A stretch of DNA of 6,860 nucleotides from Acidimicrobiales bacterium (GTDB lineage Bacteria > Actinomycetota > Acidimicrobiia > Acidimicrobiales > SHLQ01), in the NCBI GenBank assembly GCA_013002375.1, contig JABDJW010000417.1:1-6860 (forward strand), in the 5' to 3' direction. Both the position numbers and the translations under genes were made by a program. The notes below the pieces were generated by a model. That model ran no database searches. It was not told the origin of the DNA and was given only the letters and a program-made list of their open reading frames with translations. This document shows, piece after piece, positions 1 through 5,856 of the stretch; the stretch's first letter is position 1, and each line of letters starts with the position of its first letter.

Positions 1-451
1 CGTCACGATCCGATGGGCAGTAGTAGTAGTCGAGGGTCGTCGTGTCGGTGCAGTCGCCGAAGCGGTATGGCTCCAGGAGGTCGGCAATGGTGTACACGTT
101 GCACTCGTTCACGACCGCGATACCCGCCTTGCACGAGACGGACGGCGTACCGTCCACTTCAGCGACGCCGGGGTCGAAGATCACGACCCGGGTCACGACC
201 TTGTCGGGCACCGCATTGGCGGCCTGCTCGATGATCTGCAGGGTACGGAAGTCGGCACCATCGATGTTGCCGAACGCGCTGGCCGCCCGAGCGCCGTCCC
301 GGGTGGCCTGGGCCAACGTGAGGTTGTCGCGCATCAGCATGCCCATTTCGAGAATGCCGAAGACCAACAGCAACAGGACCGGCATCGCCACGGCCGCCTC
401 GATGAGGGCCGCACTCCGCTGCGCGTCAAGTTGGTGGTTGGATGGCTTCAT
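1..451 (-). CDS. TadE-like pilus assembly protein (3' end beyond window)
   Basis: Translation of the minus strand from the ATG at 451 gives 150 residues that run off the window. Residues 12-36 have the layout of TadE/TadG-type proteins: a short polar N-terminus, R12, a small-residue run, Glu18, then a hydrophobic segment ending VLLLLVFGILEMG. TadE-like proteins are minor pseudopilin-like membrane proteins of Tad (tight adherence) pilus or related secretion systems; the N-terminal segment anchors them in the membrane and the rest lies outside. In processed TadE/pseudopilins a Gly precedes the cleavage site and Glu is at mature position 5; here the -1 residue would be Ser13, so processing is uncertain. 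The region after residue 100 holds four cysteines (C107, C117, C134, C145), suggesting disulfides in an exported domain. A GAAAG ribosome binding site (458-462) lies 6 nt before the ATG. A longer purine run (about 474-487) lies further upstream, but no standard start codon fits it. Family call fairly sure; exact TadE/TadG subtype unknown. Confidence 0.8.
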   Translation of the reverse strand, partial: MKPSNHQLDAQRSAALIEAAVAMPVLLLLVFGILEMGMLMRDNLTLAQATRDGARAASAFGNIDGADFRTLQIIEQAANAVPDKVVTRVVIFDPGVAEVDGTPSVSCKAGIAVVNECNVYTIADLLEPYRFGDCTDTTTLDYYYCPSDRD

Positions 452-603
452 CAGGGACTTTCGAATCGTGACCTTCCCTTCCTTTCGGCACGAAGGGCCC
501 CGTCGTTGAATGAAAGGATTCGAATGGCCTAGCGCCCGTTTTGCCTCATTTTTCAACCGATATCAGGCGACGCGTCCGCCCAACGCCGCGGTGTCAGAAC
601 GGC

Positions 604-632
604 AAAAGGGCGCAGCAATATTGCTGCGCCCT
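604..632 (-). terminator. Rho-independent terminator (second of two) after rpmA
   Basis: Positions 608-631 form a perfect 24-nt palindrome with 12-base arms (GGGCGCAGCAAT and its complement), extended by an A-T pair at 607/632. Read on the minus strand, the GC-rich stem is followed directly by TTTT (604-607) and then GCC. The central AATATT would open to form the loop. It lies 62 nt past the rpmA stop and upstream of the TadE-like gene, so it fits transcription termination between them. On the plus strand no T run follows, so it looks one-directional. A separate 10-nt palindrome (CTCTCGAGAG, 631-640) abuts it. Confidence 0.75.
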
Positions 633-649
633 CTCGAGAGCGAAATGAA

Positions 650-677
650 GCTGAAACGGGCGCTCATGAAGCGCCCG
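650..677 (-). terminator. Probable terminator hairpin (first of two) just after rpmA
   Basis: Arms CGGGCGCT (657-664) and AGCGCCCG (670-677) form an 8-bp stem around a 5-nt CATGA loop. On the minus strand it starts 16 nt after the rpmA stop codon and is followed by TTTCAGC, a short T run. The stem is strong but the tail is short, so it may terminate only partly. The second hairpin downstream would complete the stop. Confidence 0.6.
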
Positions 678-693
678 AAACGCGGTGGTTGCG

Positions 694-945
694 TTACTCG
701 GGAATGATGTCGACCAGCTTGCGGCCGTTGCGCTTGCCGAACGACACGACCCCGTCTGCGGTGGCGAACAGCGTGTCGTCGCCGCCCTTGCCCACGTTGG
801 TGCCGGGGTGGAACTTCGTACCCCGTTGGCGAACGAGGATGGAGCCGGCGGTCACGAAGGTACCGCCATAGGCCTTCACGCCGAGGCGCTGGGCGTTGGA
901 ATCACGGCCGTTGCGGGTTGAACCGCCACCTTTGGTCTTCGACAT
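694..945 (-). CDS. rpmA: 50S ribosomal protein L27
   Basis: An 83-residue protein matching bacterial L27 over its length. L27 is a 50S subunit protein whose N-terminal tail reaches toward the peptidyl-transferase centre and contacts tRNA. The signature is clear: GGSTRNGRDS near the N-terminus, RLGVK, then SILVRQRGTKFHPGTNVG, DDTLFA and a short C-terminal strand. The start is the ATG at 945, because the L27 N-terminus (MSKTKGGG) begins there and GAAAGG lies 6 nt upstream; the reading frame stays open further upstream but that stretch overlaps rplU and has no L27 similarity. There is no N-terminal extension of the kind that Firmicutes remove with the Prp protease. It follows rplU by 23 nt, the usual L21-L27 pair, and is closed by two hairpins. 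Identity is near certain. Confidence 0.98.
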   Translation of the reverse strand: MSKTKGGGSTRNGRDSNAQRLGVKAYGGTFVTAGSILVRQRGTKFHPGTNVGKGGDDTLFATADGVVSFGKRNGRKLVDIIPE

Positions 946-968
946 TGGGAGCCTTTCGTTCCGGGGCG

Positions 969-1277
969 CTAGCCGGCCGAGATGCCGGTGATTTCGATCG
1001 TCGAGAGGGTCTGCCGATGGCCCCACCGGCGACGCTGATTCGACTTGTTCTTGTACGTGAACCCGTTGATCTTCGGGCCACGGGTCTCGTCGACCACGCG
1101 GGCCGAAACCGACGAATTGGCCAGTTGATCCGGGGTGGACAGCACGGTCTCGCCGTCGACCACCAGCACCGCCGGAAGGTCGACGTCGGCGCCTGGTTCG
1201 CCCAGCCGCTCAACCTGCAGCTGCTGGCCTTCGGTTACGCGGTACTGCTTACCGCCGGTCTTGATCACTGCGTACAT
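969..1277 (-). CDS. rplU: 50S ribosomal protein L21
   Basis: A 102-residue protein, the normal L21 length. L21 binds 23S rRNA in the large subunit, close to L20. Visible family marks are the N-terminus MYAVIKTGGKQYRV, a central EGQQLQVERL strand, the basic rRNA-binding patch KNKSNQRRRWGHRQ and the ending IEITGISAG; GHRQ and ITGI are the classic L21 C-terminal motifs. The ATG at 1277 fits the family N-terminus exactly. No convincing Shine-Dalgarno sequence is seen just upstream, whereas a TANNNT-type -10 box lies 9 nt before the ATG, so the message may be almost leaderless. It is 49 nt downstream of rne and 23 nt upstream of rpmA, and probably forms a ribosomal-protein transcription unit with rpmA, with some readthrough from rne. 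Confidence 0.98.
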   Translation of the reverse strand: MYAVIKTGGKQYRVTEGQQLQVERLGEPGADVDLPAVLVVDGETVLSTPDQLANSSVSARVVDETRGPKINGFTYKNKSNQRRRWGHRQTLSTIEITGISAG

Positions 1278-1286
1278 AGCGGCATC

Positions 1287-1292
1287 AGGCTA
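1287..1292 (-). promoter_or_regulatory. Possible -10 box for rplU-rpmA
   Basis: On the minus strand TAGCCT matches the TANNNT -10 pattern common in actinobacteria and ends 9 nt before the rplU ATG. Transcription would start about 3 nt before the start codon, giving a near-leaderless mRNA, which would explain the missing Shine-Dalgarno sequence. No good -35 box is present; the best at normal spacing is TGGAGT. This is inference from a short motif. Confidence 0.35.
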
Positions 1293-1326
1293 CCGCATGT
1301 CGTCCCCGACTCCACCGGTGTCTGGC

Positions 1327-3171
1327 TCAGATGTCGAGCAACGTCTGGTCGAGCAAGTGCCCGTGACCATCGCAGGTTTCGCACTGGTGCGACATGGACT
1401 CGAGCAGGCCCTCGCCGATCCGCTTCCGGGTCATTTCGACCAAGCCCAACTCGGAGATGTCGTACACCTGGGTGCGGGTCTTGTCCCGGGCCAGCGCCTC
1501 GCGGAAGGCCGCGATGACTTCCTCGCGGTTCTTCTTGACCTCCATGTCGACGAAATCGATGACGATGATGCCGCCGATGTCGCGCAGCCGGAGCTGCCGG
1601 GCGACCTCGACGGCCGCTTCGAGGTTGTTGCGGTACACGGTTTCTTCGAGGCTCTTCGAACCGACGTTCTTGCCGGTGTTCACGTCGATGACCGTCAGCG
1701 CTTCGGTGTGTTCGATGATCAGCGAACCGCCTCCGGGCAGCCAGACTTTGCTGTCGACGGCCCGGCGCAGTTGTTCGGTGACGTGGTGCTTCTCGAAGAG
1801 GCTGAGCTTCTCGGCCTTGCGGTCGAAGAACTCGATTCGTTCGGCGAGCGCCGGCGTGATGGTGGTGACGTAGTCGAGCACGTCCTCGTACAACTCGCGG
1901 TCGTCGATGATGACCTTGCGATAGTCCTTGTTGAACTCTTCACGGATGATCCGCAGCGAGAGATCGGGCTCGCGGTAGAGCAGCTGCGGCTTCTTGGTCG
2001 ATTTGACCAGCTTCTCGATGTCGTCCCACTGCTGCAGCAGCCGGCGAACGTCAGCTTCGATCTCCTCGGCGGTGACGTCTTCGGCCGCGGTTCGCACGAT
2101 CACGCCGTGCTGCTTGGGCTTGGCCCGGTCGAGAATCTGGCGGAGCCGCTTGCGCTCGCTGTCGGGCAGACGCTTCGAGATGCCGTACGTCGAGCTGTTG
2201 GGGACCAACACCACGAACCGGCCGGGCAATGAGACCTCCATCGTCAGCCGCGCCCCCTTGTGGGCGATCGGGTTCTTGGTGACCTGGCTGAGGATCATCT
2301 GCTTGTTCTTCAGCATCTGCTCGATGCGAGGCCGGTTGTGCTTGTCCTTGGCCTTCTCGTGTACGACATCGCCGCGGTACAGCACGGCATTCTTCGGGGT
2401 GCTGATGTCGACGAAGGCAGCCTCCATACCGGGCAGCACGTTCTGCACCCGGCCCATGTAGATGTTGCCGTGGATCTGGCTGATGTCGTCACTCGGGCGA
2501 GACACGTAGTGCTCCATGAGGGAGCGGCCTTCGAGGATGGCGATCTGGGTCGCGTCGTCGCGACGGCTGACGCACATCTGGTACCGGCCGACCGGCTGGC
2601 CCTTGCGGGCCCGCCCGCGTCGACTGGCCAAGGTCTTCTCGTCGAGTTCGATCGGCTCGTCGGAGATGACCGCCCGCACCGGATCAGCCTGCTTGTCGCG
2701 GCCCCGTCCGCCACCGGACTTGCGGCGGCCACCCTGGCCGCCCTGCTTGGCATCTTGACCGCCGCCCTTGCCTTTCGAGCGGCTCTTGTCGTTCTGTTTG
2801 CCCTGGTTCTGTTTCTGGTCCTTGGCCTGTTTCTGGCCTCTTTGTTGGCCCTGGTTCTGGCCTTGGTCGGTTTGCCCTCCGCCGGAACCGCCTCGGCCGC
2901 GTCCACGGCCGCCGCGCCTGCGGCGGCGTCCCGAGCCGGACTTCTTCTCGCTGTCGTCGCCGCCGTCGCCCGCCGGTGCCGCCACCGGTGCCGGCCGGCT
3001 GCCGCCGATCTGCGGTTTCCGCGCCGCCGGCGGCGCGGTTCGCTTGTTGTCTTGGGGTTTGTTGTCTTGACCGCTGCCGGAGCGGCCTTGGCGGCTACGA
3101 GATGAGCCGTTGTCGCCGCGTGCGCGGTTGTCGTTGCGAGCCTGGTTGCTCGCGTTGTCCTGATCGGACAT
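1327..3171 (-). CDS. rne: RNase E/G family endoribonuclease with disordered N-terminal extension
   Basis: A 614-residue RNase E/G family enzyme, a magnesium-dependent endonuclease that processes rRNA and tRNA precursors and starts mRNA decay. Residues 1 to about 190 are low-complexity and basic: an Asn/Asp/Arg/Ser-rich start, an Arg/Gly block at 81-99, then Gln/Gly/Lys repeats. The S1 RNA-binding domain begins near residue 230 (HGNIYMGRVQNVLPGMEAAFVDI). The catalytic aspartates correspond to D496 (TVIDVNTGK) and D539 (IIVIDFVDM). C597 and C600 (CETC) form the zinc-link, which joins subunits in RNase E. The protein ends 14 residues later, so the E. coli-type C-terminal scaffold is absent. The ATG at 3171 has AAGGAG 8 nt upstream. 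It lies 15 nt after the DUF2344 gene and is probably cotranscribed. The family also contains RNase G; the symbol rne follows actinobacterial practice. Confidence 0.95.
   Translation of the reverse strand: MSDQDNASNQARNDNRARGDNGSSRSRQGRSGSGQDNKPQDNKRTAPPAARKPQIGGSRPAPVAAPAGDGGDDSEKKSGSGRRRRRGGRGRGRGGSGGGQTDQGQNQGQQRGQKQAKDQKQNQGKQNDKSRSKGKGGGQDAKQGGQGGRRKSGGGRGRDKQADPVRAVISDEPIELDEKTLASRRGRARKGQPVGRYQMCVSRRDDATQIAILEGRSLMEHYVSRPSDDISQIHGNIYMGRVQNVLPGMEAAFVDISTPKNAVLYRGDVVHEKAKDKHNRPRIEQMLKNKQMILSQVTKNPIAHKGARLTMEVSLPGRFVVLVPNSSTYGISKRLPDSERKRLRQILDRAKPKQHGVIVRTAAEDVTAEEIEADVRRLLQQWDDIEKLVKSTKKPQLLYREPDLSLRIIREEFNKDYRKVIIDDRELYEDVLDYVTTITPALAERIEFFDRKAEKLSLFEKHHVTEQLRRAVDSKVWLPGGGSLIIEHTEALTVIDVNTGKNVGSKSLEETVYRNNLEAAVEVARQLRLRDIGGIIVIDFVDMEVKKNREEVIAAFREALARDKTRTQVYDISELGLVEMTRKRIGEGLLESMSHQCETCDGHGHLLDQTLLDI
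2690..2945 (-). other. Low-complexity Arg/Gly- and Gln/Gly/Lys-coding segment inside rne
   Basis: This stretch codes for about residues 76-160 of the RNase E/G. It contains an Arg/Gly-rich block (five Arg in a row followed by alternating Gly and Arg), then a Gln/Gly/Asn/Lys segment with repeated QGQ, QKQ and QNQGKQN units, then another Gly/Arg/Lys block. The DNA is correspondingly repetitive (plus-strand units such as CTGGTTCTG and TTGGCC). Arg/Gly-rich regions of this type are known to bind RNA and to promote condensates in other proteins; for this protein that is inference. The copy number of such repeats often differs between strains. Confidence 0.75.
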
Positions 3172-3179
3172 GGTGAGAT

Positions 3180-3185
3180 CTCCTT
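3180..3185 (-). promoter_or_regulatory. Strong ribosome binding site of rne
   Basis: AAGGAG on the minus strand lies 8 nt before the rne ATG at 3171 and directly after the DUF2344 stop codon. It is the best Shine-Dalgarno match in the window and fixes the rne start. Its strength contrasts with the apparently missing sites before the radical SAM gene and rplU. Confidence 0.8.
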
Positions 3186-3186
3186 G

Positions 3187-3888
3187 TCATGACACCTCGA
3201 TGTTCGAGGTGGCCGGCGACGGTGCGATAGCCAGTGGCTCGCAGCGTTCGTCGCCTGCTGTAATCCATTGATGCGTTCGGCGAACCACCAACGCTTCGAG
3301 CCGTGGCTCGAGCGCATTGAGGAGTTCGGCCGGACGCAGCGCCCGGGGTTGCGTACCGAGTTCGGCCGCCAGACGGCAGCCGGATTCGGTGGGTTCCAAA
3401 ACGTCGAGTGCCAACACGCCGGGGCGCAGATCGTCGGTGACCTGCTTCCCTTTACGTTCACGTGTCACCACGATTTCGGTTGCAGCGAGGGCTCGGGCAA
3501 CGGCCTCCGCAGCGATCTGTTCGTCGACGCCGATGACGTCGACCTCCCAGCGGCAGCTCGTGACCGCCTGCTGGAGCGAGTCGGCCGACGAAGGGATTTC
3601 CACGACTCCGGTCACGTCCATACCCACTGGCAGCAGGGCGCTGAGCCGCTCCGGCAGGTCGTGGAAGTCGATGGGTTCGCGCAATCGGGCGTCGAGGTAC
3701 TCAGCATCGGATTCGTATCCGGTGGACAGCGCCAGCCCGAACGACAGCCGCGGCCTCGGCGAGAAGCCCTCGGAGTAGGCCAAGGGGAGTCCGGCCCGGC
3801 GAAGGACACGCTCCCAGATACGAGCAACGTCGCGATGGCTCGTAAAACGGACCTTTCCGCTCTTGTTGAACCGGAAGCGCAGATGCAT
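3187..3888 (-). CDS. TIGR03936/DUF2344 radical-SAM-linked protein, function unknown
   Basis: A 233-residue protein of the TIGR03936 (DUF2344) family, defined by its linkage to TIGR03960 radical SAM proteins. The conserved N-terminal block is clear: RFRFNKSGKVRFTSHRD, then RVLRRAGLPLAYSEGFSPRP, then RLSFGLALSTGYESDAEYLD (residues 4-66). The C-terminal part (110-230) is more variable and ends in a loose Ala/Pro/Ser tail. No known catalytic motif, signal peptide or membrane segment is visible. Its ATG shares one base with the stop codon of the radical SAM gene (TAATG), and no good Shine-Dalgarno sequence is seen, so translation probably depends on re-initiation after the upstream gene. In some bacteria the two families are fused in one chain, so the proteins very likely work together. 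A substrate-binding or RNA-binding adaptor role is possible but not shown by the sequence. Confidence 0.9.
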   Translation of the reverse strand: MHLRFRFNKSGKVRFTSHRDVARIWERVLRRAGLPLAYSEGFSPRPRLSFGLALSTGYESDAEYLDARLREPIDFHDLPERLSALLPVGMDVTGVVEIPSSADSLQQAVTSCRWEVDVIGVDEQIAAEAVARALAATEIVVTRERKGKQVTDDLRPGVLALDVLEPTESGCRLAAELGTQPRALRPAELLNALEPRLEALVVRRTHQWITAGDERCEPLAIAPSPATSNIEVS

Positions 3889-5846
3889 TACGTCAATGAT
3901 CCCACGGATGGCCGGGGCGAGAGGGTGACCGGCACGGATGCTCCGCCGGTGAGGTCCTGCCCGGTGCCCTGGCTACCTCCGGCCGGCGGGGTCGCCGACG
4001 CCACGATGTGCTCGATGCCGTAGCCGGTACAGGCCCCGCAGTCGTAGCACGGTGTCCAGCGACAGTCGGGCAACCCGACCTCGGCCAGCGCGTCGCGCCA
4101 GTCCTGCCAGAGGAAGTCCTTGTGGAGCCCGGCGCTCAGATGATCCCACGGGAGGACCTCGGGTTCGGTGCGATGCCGGTGCACATACCAATCGACCGAC
4201 AGGCCGTGCTTGGCCATCGTGTCGATCCACAGGTCGTAGGCGAAGTGTTCGGACCACTCCTGGAACACGCCACCCTTCCGCCAGACCTCTTCGATCACCG
4301 GGCCGAGCCGGCGATCACCGCGGCTCATGATGCCTTCGATCAGGGTCGCCTTGGGATCGTGCCATTTCATCTGCACGCCCTTGGCCCGGCGGGTTTCGTC
4401 GCGCAGCAGGCCGATCTTGCGGTGGAGCTCATCGACGGTGTTCTGCCCGAACCACTGGAACGGCGTGAACGGCTTGGGTACGTACCCGCCGACCGACACC
4501 GTCACCGACGCGCTCTTGTTGTACTGCTTGCCGATCTTGACGCAGTTGCGGGCCAGTTCGGCAATGCCCGCAGTGTCCTCGTCGGTTTCGGTGGGAAGCC
4601 CGGTGAGGAAGTACAGCTTCATCCGGCGCCAGCCCTGCGAATAGGCCGATTCGACCGCGCCGTACAGATCCTCTTCGCGGATCAGCTTGTTGATGACTTG
4701 ACGCATCCGCCATGTGCCGGCCTCGGGGGCGAAGGTCAGCCCGGTGCGGCGAGCCGATTTGATCTTGGCCGCCACGTTCACGGTGAACGCATCGACCCGC
4801 AGGCTCGGCAGCGCCACCGAGACCTGACCGCAGTTGGCGGGGTCGTCGATGGTTTCCTCGACGACCCGTTGGACGTCGCTGTAGTCGGCGGTCGACAGGC
4901 TGGTGAGCGAGACCTCGTCGTAGCCGGTGCGCTCGAGCCCGTTCTGGATCATCGTCCGCACCTGGTCGGCCGGGCGCTCGCGCACCGGCCGAGTGATCAT
5001 GCCGGCTTGGCAGAAGCGGCAGCCCCGGGTGCAGCCGCGGAAGACCTCGACGTTGAGGCGATCGTGGACGACCTCGGTGAGCGGCACGAGCTGGTTCTTG
5101 GGGTACGGCCACTCGGCGAGATCGGCGACCGTGCGCTTCTCGACGACGGCCGGCACATCGGGATAGCGCGGCGTGACTTCGGCCAGGAACTCGCCGTCGT
5201 AGCTGACGTCATAGAGCGACGGGCAATACACGCCGGGAATCTGGGCCAGCTCGCGGAGCAGGTTCTCGCGACTTCCGTCGGTGCGGCCCGATGCCTTCCA
5301 GTCCCGCACGACTTCGGTGATGTCGCCGACCAGTTCCTCGCCATCGCCCAGCGCGACGATGTCGACGAAATCGGCGATCGGTTCCGGGTTGTACGTGCAG
5401 TGGCCGCCGACCGCGATGATCGGGTCGTCGGCTCGGCGCTCGGCGCTGCGGATCGGCACGCCGGCCAGGTCGATGCAGTTGAGGAGATTCGTGTACGTCA
5501 GCTCGGCCGAGAGGTTGAAGGCCAAGATGTCGAAGGCTCGGGCCGGACGGTGCGTGTCGACCGAGAACAGCGGCATGTCTCGCTGGCGGAGCTCGGCCTC
5601 CAAGTCGGTCCACGGTGCGTACGAACGTTCCGCGACGGCATCGTCACGCTCGTTGACGATCTCGTACAGGATCTGCAGGCCCTGGTTCGGAAGACCGATC
5701 TCGTAGGTGTCGGGGTACGTGAAGAGCCACGCGACCTTGTGAGGTGCATGCGAGGGGGCTTGCATGCCGTCCTCACACCCGATGTATCGAGCTGGTTTTT
5801 GGACCTTCGGGAGAACGGGCTCAAGCTGTGACCACAGCGAGTCCAT
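3888..5846 (-). CDS. TIGR03960 family radical SAM protein (B12-binding-like N-terminus), function unknown
   Basis: A 652-residue protein of the TIGR03960 family. Residues 1 to about 250 form the cobalamin-binding-like Rossmann region (WLFTYPDTYEIGLPNQGLQILYEIVN, then AVGGHCTYNPEPIADFVDIVALGDGEE). The radical SAM barrel follows with C272, C276 and C279 in FRGCTRGCRFC, which bind the 4Fe-4S cluster that cleaves S-adenosylmethionine. A second cysteine group (C595, C600, C603, C606) lies near the C-terminus and might hold another cluster. No DxHxxG motif for base-off B12 binding is seen; D97-T-H99-R-P-A resembles it but lacks the Gly. The last 35 residues are a Gly/Pro/Ser/Thr tail. I choose the ATG at 5846; an in-frame TTG lies directly upstream at 5849. 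A -10 box placed 6 nt before the ATG suggests a leaderless message. The gene overlaps the DUF2344 gene by one base. The substrate is unknown. Confidence 0.93.
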   Translation of the reverse strand: MDSLWSQLEPVLPKVQKPARYIGCEDGMQAPSHAPHKVAWLFTYPDTYEIGLPNQGLQILYEIVNERDDAVAERSYAPWTDLEAELRQRDMPLFSVDTHRPARAFDILAFNLSAELTYTNLLNCIDLAGVPIRSAERRADDPIIAVGGHCTYNPEPIADFVDIVALGDGEELVGDITEVVRDWKASGRTDGSRENLLRELAQIPGVYCPSLYDVSYDGEFLAEVTPRYPDVPAVVEKRTVADLAEWPYPKNQLVPLTEVVHDRLNVEVFRGCTRGCRFCQAGMITRPVRERPADQVRTMIQNGLERTGYDEVSLTSLSTADYSDVQRVVEETIDDPANCGQVSVALPSLRVDAFTVNVAAKIKSARRTGLTFAPEAGTWRMRQVINKLIREEDLYGAVESAYSQGWRRMKLYFLTGLPTETDEDTAGIAELARNCVKIGKQYNKSASVTVSVGGYVPKPFTPFQWFGQNTVDELHRKIGLLRDETRRAKGVQMKWHDPKATLIEGIMSRGDRRLGPVIEEVWRKGGVFQEWSEHFAYDLWIDTMAKHGLSVDWYVHRHRTEPEVLPWDHLSAGLHKDFLWQDWRDALAEVGLPDCRWTPCYDCGACTGYGIEHIVASATPPAGGSQGTGQDLTGGASVPVTLSPRPSVGSLT

Positions 5847-5856
5847 CAATGGACTC
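5839..5856. promoter_or_regulatory. Perfect dyad over the start codon and -10 box of the radical SAM gene
   Basis: GAGTCCAT and ATGGACTC form a perfect inverted repeat with 8-bp arms and a 2-nt centre. One arm overlaps the predicted -10 box (5853-5858) and the other contains the ATG at 5846 and the next codons. A dyad here could be an operator for a dimeric repressor or, if the mRNA has a leader, a hairpin hiding the start codon. The symmetry is directly visible; a regulatory function is inference and chance is not excluded. Confidence 0.4.

Noticed and set aside
518..525. Palindrome ATTCGAAT, with a second TTCGAA at 461-466
   Set aside because: Short six- to eight-base palindromes of this kind occur by chance; no third copy or spacing pattern supports an operator.
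526..556. Possible promoter for the TadE-like gene (TTGAAA at 551-556, TAGGCC at 526-531)
   Set aside because: The -35 is good, but the 19-nt spacing is long and TAGGCC lacks the final T of a -10 box; not strong enough to list.
42..707. Plus-strand open frames 42-509 and 510-707
   Set aside because: The first is antisense to the TadE-like gene; the second crosses both terminator hairpins and the end of rpmA, with no ribosome binding site or family match.
946..1026. Longer start for L27 at 1026
   Set aside because: The extra 27 residues overlap the rplU coding region and have no L27 similarity; the ATG at 945 has a good ribosome binding site.
1135..3105. Two long plus-strand open frames (1135-2232 and 2260-3105) opposite rne
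   Set aside because: Antisense to the well-conserved RNase E/G; the Leu/Ala/Val-rich parts simply mirror the Arg/Gly/Gln-coding region and are not real membrane segments.
2310..3461. 383-codon minus-strand frame overlapping rne and the DUF2344 gene
   Set aside because: A +1/-1 frame shadow of two real genes; rich in Arg/Ala/Ser/Thr with no domain, and it ignores the clear rne ribosome binding site.
4008..5831. 607-codon open frame on the plus strand opposite the radical SAM gene
   Set aside because: It is an exact antisense shadow of a clearly recognisable protein; GC-rich codon use leaves the opposite frame open. Its translation shows no family motif.
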